DNA of 10,847 nt, taken from positions 1 through 10,847 of the forward strand of contig CAMHBN010000045.1 in NCBI GenBank assembly GCA_946183385.1, in the 5' to 3' direction. The notes below the pieces were generated by a model. The model made no database searches, was not told where the DNA came from, and was given only the letters and a program-made list of their open reading frames with translations. The DNA is from an uncultured Ruminococcus sp. GTDB lineage: Bacteria; Bacillota; Clostridia; Oscillospirales; Ruminococcaceae. The position numbers were made by a program, and so were the translations under genes. Positions 6,972 to 10,847 of this stretch are shown here, piece by piece (within the stretch, counting starts at the first letter, position 1; the number at the start of each line of letters is the position of its first letter).

Positions 6972-7000
6972 TTGACATGTCAGTAATACTGTATTATAAT
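6972..7000 (+). promoter_or_regulatory. Perfect-consensus promoter of dcd with overlapping palindromes
   Basis: TTGACA (6972-6977), 17-nt spacer, TATAAT (6995-7000): both boxes and the spacing are exact consensus. A 10-bp palindrome TGACATGTCA (6973-6982) overlaps the -35, and CAGTA-A-TACTG (6981-6991) fills the spacer. These are candidate operator half-sites. The start is near 7007. Confidence 0.88.
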
Positions 7001-7044
7001 GAATGCGAATACAAATCGGATCTGCATCGAGAGGAGCTGTAAAA

Positions 7045-7581
7045 ATGATATTATCCGATAAAACGATTATAAAAATGCTTGATGAAAACTCTTTGGTAAT
7101 CAAACCGCTTATAAAAGAACAAATACAACCCGCAAGTGTCGATATACGGTTAAGCGATACATTCAGCGTTGTTGATGACACTCCTTCAGGAATAATTACA
7201 TTGGACAATAAGATAAGCTATAAGACCATTAAAACCGATACTTACTTGATTTTACCCGGGCAATTCGTTTTGGCAACAACGATGGAGTATTTTGAATTGC
7301 CTGATAATCTAACGGCATTCGTTGAAGGCAGAAGTTCTCTTGGTCGAATGGGGTTGTTTATTCAGAATGCAGGGTGGGTCGATCCCGGTTTCAAAGGTGA
7401 GATAACATTAGAATTATATAATGCTAACAGATGTGCTATCGAGCTTAAGTGCGGACGTAGAGTAGGACAGTTAGTATTTGCAGAAATGGACGATCATGCA
7501 CTAAATCCATACAATGGAAAGTATCAAGGACAAACAGGAGCAACAGGCTCAAAGGTCTTTATGGATTCAGATAAATTCTGA
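7045..7581 (+). CDS. dcd: dCTP deaminase, probably of the bifunctional dCTP deaminase/dUTPase type
   Basis: Deaminates dCTP to dUTP, and possibly on to dUMP, for thymidylate synthesis or nucleotide-pool control. The 178-residue protein starts MILSDKTI as usual for Dcd. Conserved parts are QPASVDIRL (28-36), LPGQFVLATT, the nucleotide-binding EGRSSLGR (94-101), NAGWVDPGFKGEITLELYN (108-126) with catalytic Glu123, GQLVF, and the C-terminal GKYQGQTGATGSK. The AGWVDPGF segment resembles the bifunctional enzymes of Mycobacterium and Methanocaldococcus rather than the TAHRIDPG of E. coli Dcd; that comparison is from memory. An upstream in-frame ATG at 7003 lies before the predicted transcription start, so ATG 7045, with GAGGAG just upstream, is the start. 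Base use is clearly different from the neighbours: 7081-7140 has 22 G/C in 60, while 7981-8040 in the next gene has 38 in 60. This suggests transfer. Confidence 0.93.
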   Translation: MILSDKTIIKMLDENSLVIKPLIKEQIQPASVDIRLSDTFSVVDDTPSGIITLDNKISYKTIKTDTYLILPGQFVLATTMEYFELPDNLTAFVEGRSSLGRMGLFIQNAGWVDPGFKGEITLELYNANRCAIELKCGRRVGQLVFAEMDDHALNPYNGKYQGQTGATGSKVFMDSDKF

Positions 7582-7608
7582 TTTATCTGAGCAGGATAAT
7601 TAATACAA

Positions 7609-7640
7609 TGCCCCGAAGCGATTTGAAACGCTTCGGGGCA
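7609..7640 (+). terminator. 12-bp hairpin after dcd (part of a possible composite terminator)
   Basis: TGCCCCGAAGCG (7609-7620), 8-nt loop, CGCTTCGGGGCA (7629-7640): perfect stem, but followed by AAACTTC with no U-tract. The same 5-prime arm (7611-7620) can instead pair with the identical CGCTTCGGGG at 7668-7677, which is followed by a T-run (7679-7684). That would be a proper terminator. The two folds exclude each other. Confidence 0.6.
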
Positions 7641-7684
7641 AAACTTCTATATGGGTATCTGTCATACCGCTTCGGGGATTTTTT
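7640..7684 (-). repeat. Right inverted-repeat arm of the dcd cassette
   Basis: Reverse complement of the left arm with 7 mismatches. It contains AAAACTTCTATAT (7640-7652) and ends in a T-run overlapping the permease stop codon. For plus-strand transcripts it supplies the 3-prime stem and U-tract of a terminator; for the permease it supplies the A-tract side. Confidence 0.85.
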
Positions 7685-8636
7685 ATATCAGATCCATAGT
7701 TTTGAGCAGAAACAGCCACGTCGTAAGCGTGAACGCGCTGCACAGGGTGGTCAGCATGACCGCGAAGGCGGTTATCGCGCCCTTGTGTCCGAGATTTTTC
7801 GCCATAACGAAGCAGCTTCCCGTGGTGGCGCTGCCGAGCATGACGAGTATCGCTATCAGCTTCTCGCCGCGGAATCCGAGGTACACAGCCGCTGGCAGAA
7901 ATACCGCGCAGAACAGCACCAGCTTGATGAACGCGATACCCACTGTGACGCGTACCCTGCCCTTTGCCTCGCTCGTGCGGAAGGAGGCTCCGAGCGCGAT
8001 GAGCGACAGCGGAGTCGCCATATTCGCGAGGTAGGACACCGACCGCTCCAGTATGACGGGCTGGGGTATCCTCAGCAGCGACCACGACATACCCACGACG
8101 ATACCGAGGATAATGGGGTTCGTGGCAATGCCCTTGGCGGTATTCCGCGCGAGCGAGCGCTTGCCGTCGCCCTTTTTCTCGGGCGAGGTCAGCGACAGCA
8201 CAGTCACCGCCGCGATGTTGTACAGCGGCACAGTACCGAGTACCATAAGCGCCGCCATCAGCGAGTCGCCGTAGATGTTGCGGACGAAAGCGATACCGAG
8301 CACAGCCGCGCTGCTTCGGTAGGAAGCCTGTATTATCTCGCCGCGCTCAGCCCTGTCCTTGTGCAGGAGGGAATACGCGCCCGCAGTGAGTATGCTCAGC
8401 AGGGTCACGCCCACGCAGAAGAGGACGAATTTCGAGTCCCAGACTGTGCGGAAATCGGCTTTAGAGAGGTCGGCAAACAACAGCGCGGGCAGGAGCGTCC
8501 TGAACGTGAAGCGGTTGACCTTGGAGGTGGTGTGCTCGTCGAGCAGACCTATCCTGCGGCAGATATAGCCGAACACCATCATCAGGAAGACGGGCATAGT
8601 GGCGTTGAGGCTGAAACGCAGGTCATCGAGGAACAT
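7683..8636 (-). CDS. AEC-family (auxin efflux carrier-like) permease
   Basis: Integral membrane transporter. The family moves organic acids, amino acids or related anions, and the substrate is not predictable here. The 317-residue product is of usual family length with about ten hydrophobic segments, including those near 9-27, 70-92, 125-148, 173-191, 201-219, 228-253 and two at the C-terminus. The sequence MATPLSLIALGASF (about 206-219) matches the family's typical PL.LIALGA motif, and the N-terminal LNATMPVFLMMVFGYICRR..LL matches its first helix. The start is ATG 8636-8634. A longer frame from 8681 is excluded because that ATG sits between the -35 and -10 boxes. The ribosome-binding site is weak (AAAGAAA). 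The gene is convergent with dcd and the M23 gene, and its stop overlaps the cassette's right arm. Confidence 0.92.
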   Translation of the reverse strand: MFLDDLRFSLNATMPVFLMMVFGYICRRIGLLDEHTTSKVNRFTFRTLLPALLFADLSKADFRTVWDSKFVLFCVGVTLLSILTAGAYSLLHKDRAERGEIIQASYRSSAAVLGIAFVRNIYGDSLMAALMVLGTVPLYNIAAVTVLSLTSPEKKGDGKRSLARNTAKGIATNPIILGIVVGMSWSLLRIPQPVILERSVSYLANMATPLSLIALGASFRTSEAKGRVRVTVGIAFIKLVLFCAVFLPAAVYLGFRGEKLIAILVMLGSATTGSCFVMAKNLGHKGAITAFAVMLTTLCSAFTLTTWLFLLKTMDLI

Positions 8637-8669
8637 AGCATCATTTCTTTCTGTTAGTAGTCGGCTTTG

Positions 8670-8698
8670 ATTATACCACATTTTTTGATAAATAGCAA
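8670..8698 (-). promoter_or_regulatory. Promoter of the AEC permease
   Basis: Minus strand: TTGCTA (8698-8693), 17-nt spacer, perfect TATAAT (8675-8670). The start is near 8664, leaving a leader of about 28 nt. The -35 box is the CCTTGCTATT end of repeat B. Confidence 0.8.
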
Positions 8699-8914
8699 GG
8701 GCGAGGAGAGTTCAGACAAGGGCTCTGCCTTTGACCCGCTGGGGCGCCGCCCCAGACCCTGCAGGGGAACACCGCTGAACAGCCCGTCCCCTCTGTCAGC
8801 TTCGCTGACATCTCCCCGCACTGCGGGGAGTCACCCCTGACCCCGAATTTCGTTGCCGCTCGCAAGCTCGCTCAGTCTGTACAAGCGGCACAGTCTTCTT
8901 TCGGCGGGTAGCAA
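8691..8914 (-). repeat. Repeat B: inverted, rearranged copy of repeat A
   Basis: Minus-strand orientation. It starts with the 59-nt module (8914-8856), 53 of 59 identical to 4964-5022. Hairpins follow: the CTCCCCGCA/TGCGGGGAG palindrome (8812-8830), TGTCAGC/GCTGACA with TTC loop (8794-8810), CTGGGGC/GCCCCAG with GCC loop (8739-8755), and CAAGGGC/GCCTTTG with TCT loop (8717-8733). The unit ends in CCTTGCTATT (8700-8691). The CTGGGGC hairpin, the following GCGGGTCAA, the last hairpin and both ends are shared with repeat A; the other hairpins differ. No gene is encoded. Confidence 0.75.
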
Positions 8915-9038
8915 TCGCGGAGTGCAACGTAGGGGACAGGCGGTTTATCGGTATATTGACGGGCGGATAATATCCGTCCCTACATCTTGCCTCTTGTTTG
9001 AAAAGAATGTGTTAAAGCGGAAATGTGTGTGAAATACG
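8915..9038. other. Gene-free spacer before the LRR gene
   Basis: No credible gene. It contains GTAGGGGACAGG (from 8930) and an imperfect palindrome GGGCGGATAATATCCGTCCC (8961-8980) followed by TACAT. This is another common type of intergenic palindrome. Confidence 0.6.
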
Positions 9039-9067
9039 TTGCAATCCGCGAATTATTGTGTTATAAT
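9039..9067 (+). promoter_or_regulatory. Promoter of the LRR protein gene
   Basis: TTGCAA (9039-9044), 17-nt spacer, perfect TATAAT (9062-9067). The start is near 9074, about 40 nt before the ATG. GAGAGGG (9101-9107) is the ribosome-binding site, 6 nt from the ATG. Confidence 0.85.
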
Positions 9068-9113
9068 GTATGAAGCGTAATTTTGCAATTTTCCAATAAA
9101 GAGAGGGAAAAAC

Positions 9114-10847
9114 ATGAAAGACCATAAAAAGGCAGCCGCTTTCCTGATGGGACTGCTGCTCTGCTTCGGAAATGCCGCGGCTCCCGTGATGTCGGGCTAT
9201 GCCGAGGGCGAGGACGAAGTCTCCGTGACCGAGGACGCCGACGAGGCAGCTGTCGAAGAAGGCGAGGAGGAAGCGGGCTTCCGCTATACTGTTGACTCGG
9301 CAGGCAACGCCACTATCATCGGAAACACGCTCGAGGACAAGGAAATAACCTTACCCGACACCCTCGGCGGCAAGCCCGTAACCGAGCTCGCGACCGACGC
9401 CTTCCTCGGAAGCCACGCGGAAAAGATAATCATTCCCGCGGGCATAGAATACATCTCCACGGACGACCCGTTCGCGTCTTGCCTCAATCTCACGGAGATA
9501 GAGGTCTCGCCCGACAATAAGAACTACTGCTCGCAGGACGGAGTGCTCTTCTCCAAGGATATGACCAAGCTCGTGCACTATCCCGCCGCAAACGAGCGCG
9601 AGAGCTACACCGTCCCCGACAGCGTGACAGAGATAGGCGTTGCGGGCTTTGCGGAGTCGAGACTCAAGAGCATAAAGCTCCCCGGCTCGCTCAAGACCAT
9701 CGGACGCCACTCGTTCAGCTTCTGCCAGTTCCTCGAGGAAATAGATATGAGCGGCACGGCTATCGAGTACATCGACGTTATGGCATTTATCAACGACATA
9801 TCGCTCACCTCCGTCAAGTTCTCGGACTCCACCGCAGGTATAGGACTTGCGGCGTTCTACTGCTGTAAAAAGCTTTCAGAGGTCGAGCTCCCGCCCAATA
9901 TCACCTACATAGGACAGAGCTCGTTCGCGGGAACGTCTCTCAGCAAGGTGACTATCCCCGCTACCATAGAGGAGATAGGCTACTGCGCGTTCGGCTACGA
10001 CGAGAACGAGAATATGGACGAAAGCTTTGTCATCGTCGGTACGGCGGGCACAGCTGCTCAGCAGTACTGCTCCGATTCCGATACCGAATACGGCTACACC
10101 AACAAATTCACCTTTATGACGGCGGAGGCTGCCGCCGCCGAGGAGGAGTACAAAAGCCTTGACAGGCACTCCTTCGAGGACTACGAGTACGCGCTCATAG
10201 ACGGCGAGGCTTATATCACTGCCTGCGTGTCGATGGACGAAGTCGTCACCGTCCCCGCCGAAATGGACGGACATCAGGTAGTAGGACTGTATAAGGGCGC
10301 ATTCGCCAATAATGAACAGATCACGGAGCTGATCCTCCCGGAGGGTCTGAAGACCATCGGCGAGAATATGTTCTCGGCAAGCCTGAAAAAGCTTACGCTT
10401 CCCGGAAGCTGCGAATACATCGAGGGCAACGAGCCCTTCGTGGACTGCGCGGCTCTCGAGGAGATAAACGTTACAGACGGCGAGGGCGGAGCCTTCTCGT
10501 CGCAGGACGGCGTTCTCTACGACCGCGACAAGAAGACCGTACTCGTCTATCCCCGCGGCAAGCAGGACAAGAAGTACAAGGCTCCCGCGAGCGTCGAGAC
10601 GGTAAGCACCTCGGCATTCTGCGGCAACCCCGGCCTCGAGGAGGCTGACCTTTCGCACGTGAAGACAATAGGCAACTATGCGTTCGAGACGTGCAGCAAG
10701 CTCAGCAGCGTGAAATTCTCGAAGGAGCTCGAGAGCGTCGGCTTCAATGCATTCTTCGCCTGCCCTGAGCTCAAGAGCGTGCGCCTCGGCAGCAAGCTCG
10801 ACTACATCGGCGACTACTCCTTCGGCTACCTCTACGACAGCCAGCTC
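9114..10847 (+). CDS. Secreted BspA-type leucine-rich-repeat protein (C-terminus beyond window)
   Basis: Surface or secreted protein, probably for adhesion or protein-protein contact; the ligand is unknown. From ATG 9114 the frame is open for 578 codons to the window edge. Residues 1 to about 30 are a signal peptide (MKDHKKAAAFLMGLLLCFGNAAAPVMSGYA), followed by an acidic linker rich in Glu and Asp (31-54). The rest is BspA/LRR_5-type repeats of about 22-24 residues, with the pattern of LKSIKLPGSLKTIGRHSFSFC, LSEVELPPNITYIGQSSFAG and LKSVRLGSKLDYIGDYSFGY. The array is duplicated at large scale: the block from Phe56 recurs from Tyr357, each with a SQDGVL[FY] segment followed by a V..YP strand. 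Its own promoter lies upstream. A dockerin or other anchor may follow past the edge (inference). Confidence 0.9.
   Translation, partial: MKDHKKAAAFLMGLLLCFGNAAAPVMSGYAEGEDEVSVTEDADEAAVEEGEEEAGFRYTVDSAGNATIIGNTLEDKEITLPDTLGGKPVTELATDAFLGSHAEKIIIPAGIEYISTDDPFASCLNLTEIEVSPDNKNYCSQDGVLFSKDMTKLVHYPAANERESYTVPDSVTEIGVAGFAESRLKSIKLPGSLKTIGRHSFSFCQFLEEIDMSGTAIEYIDVMAFINDISLTSVKFSDSTAGIGLAAFYCCKKLSEVELPPNITYIGQSSFAGTSLSKVTIPATIEEIGYCAFGYDENENMDESFVIVGTAGTAAQQYCSDSDTEYGYTNKFTFMTAEAAAAEEEYKSLDRHSFEDYEYALIDGEAYITACVSMDEVVTVPAEMDGHQVVGLYKGAFANNEQITELILPEGLKTIGENMFSASLKKLTLPGSCEYIEGNEPFVDCAALEEINVTDGEGGAFSSQDGVLYDRDKKTVLVYPRGKQDKKYKAPASVETVSTSAFCGNPGLEEADLSHVKTIGNYAFETCSKLSSVKFSKELESVGFNAFFACPELKSVRLGSKLDYIGDYSFGYLYDSQL

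Larger units (their letters stand above)
6879..7684. mobile_element. dcd cassette bounded by about 45-nt inverted repeats
   Basis: Left arm 6879-6923 and the reverse complement of right arm 7640-7684 align without gaps at 38 of 45 positions: 21 identical outer bases, a divergent 11-nt middle and 13 identical inner bases. The outer part reads A-tract then CCCCGAAGCGG on both sides. Each arm abuts the stop codon of its flanking gene (M23 gene stop at 6877-6879; permease stop at 7685-7683). Inside are a promoter, an AT-rich dcd gene and a hairpin. No transposase is present. It may be a passively mobilised cassette, or a gene that arose or landed inside a bidirectional terminator. The mobility reading is inference. 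Confidence 0.4.

Noticed and set aside
7003..7044. Upstream ATG giving dcd 14 extra residues
   Set aside because: It lies 3 nt after the -10 box, before the expected transcription start. The ATG at 7045 has GAGGAG upstream and the family-typical MILSDKTI.
7608..8657. 349-codon open frame on the plus strand
   Set aside because: It is antisense to the AEC permease, has low-complexity Arg/His/Glu-rich content, no recognisable domain, and crosses the cassette arm.
8637..8681. Longer permease N-terminus from 8681
   Set aside because: That ATG lies between the -35 and -10 of the permease promoter, so it would not be transcribed.
9876..10658. 260-codon minus-strand frame
   Set aside because: It is antisense to the LRR gene; high GC gives long shadow frames and the translation shows no family motifs.

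Overview
The window looks like chromosomal DNA of a Ruminococcus-type clostridial gut or rumen anaerobe. The evidence is a secreted protein ending in a two-repeat dockerin (the module that docks enzymes onto cellulosome scaffoldins), a GH43 hemicellulase, a BspA-type leucine-rich-repeat surface protein, GC-rich codon use with frequent ATA for Ile, and sigma-70-type promoters with 17-nt spacers in front of almost every gene. The species assignment is inference.

Layout, left to right. (1) hrcA (minus strand, C-terminus beyond the left edge), the heat-shock repressor, has a textbook promoter and a perfect CIRCE operator directly downstream of the -10 box. (2) Divergent from it on the plus strand are an acylphosphatase and then, from its own promoter, a phosphoglucosamine mutase (glmM) closed by a terminator. 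(3) A short MITE-like repeat precedes a cytoplasmic GH43 beta-xylosidase/arabinofuranosidase-type enzyme, which ends at a strong terminator. (4) About 640 nt without a gene follow, holding inverted repeats and a four-hairpin array (repeat A). (5) A secreted M23 peptidase with two SH3 domains, a beta-sandwich segment and a dockerin comes next. (6) An AT-rich dCTP deaminase gene (dcd) follows, bracketed by roughly 45-nt inverted repeats that abut the stop codons of the two convergent neighbours. (7) An AEC-family permease lies on the minus strand. (8) About 430 nt without a gene hold an inverted, rearranged relative of the hairpin array (repeat B). (9) A large secreted BspA-type LRR protein runs off the right edge.

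How the genes relate: this is not one operon. Housekeeping genes (hrcA, acyP, glmM) lie on the left, and carbohydrate and cell-surface genes lie to the right. GH43 probably processes xylan-derived oligosaccharides inside the cell. The M23-dockerin protein and the LRR protein act outside it.

The two most unusual structures are the dcd cassette, which appears to sit inside the split stem of a bidirectional terminator, and the pair of mosaic hairpin arrays with shared ends but different internal hairpins.
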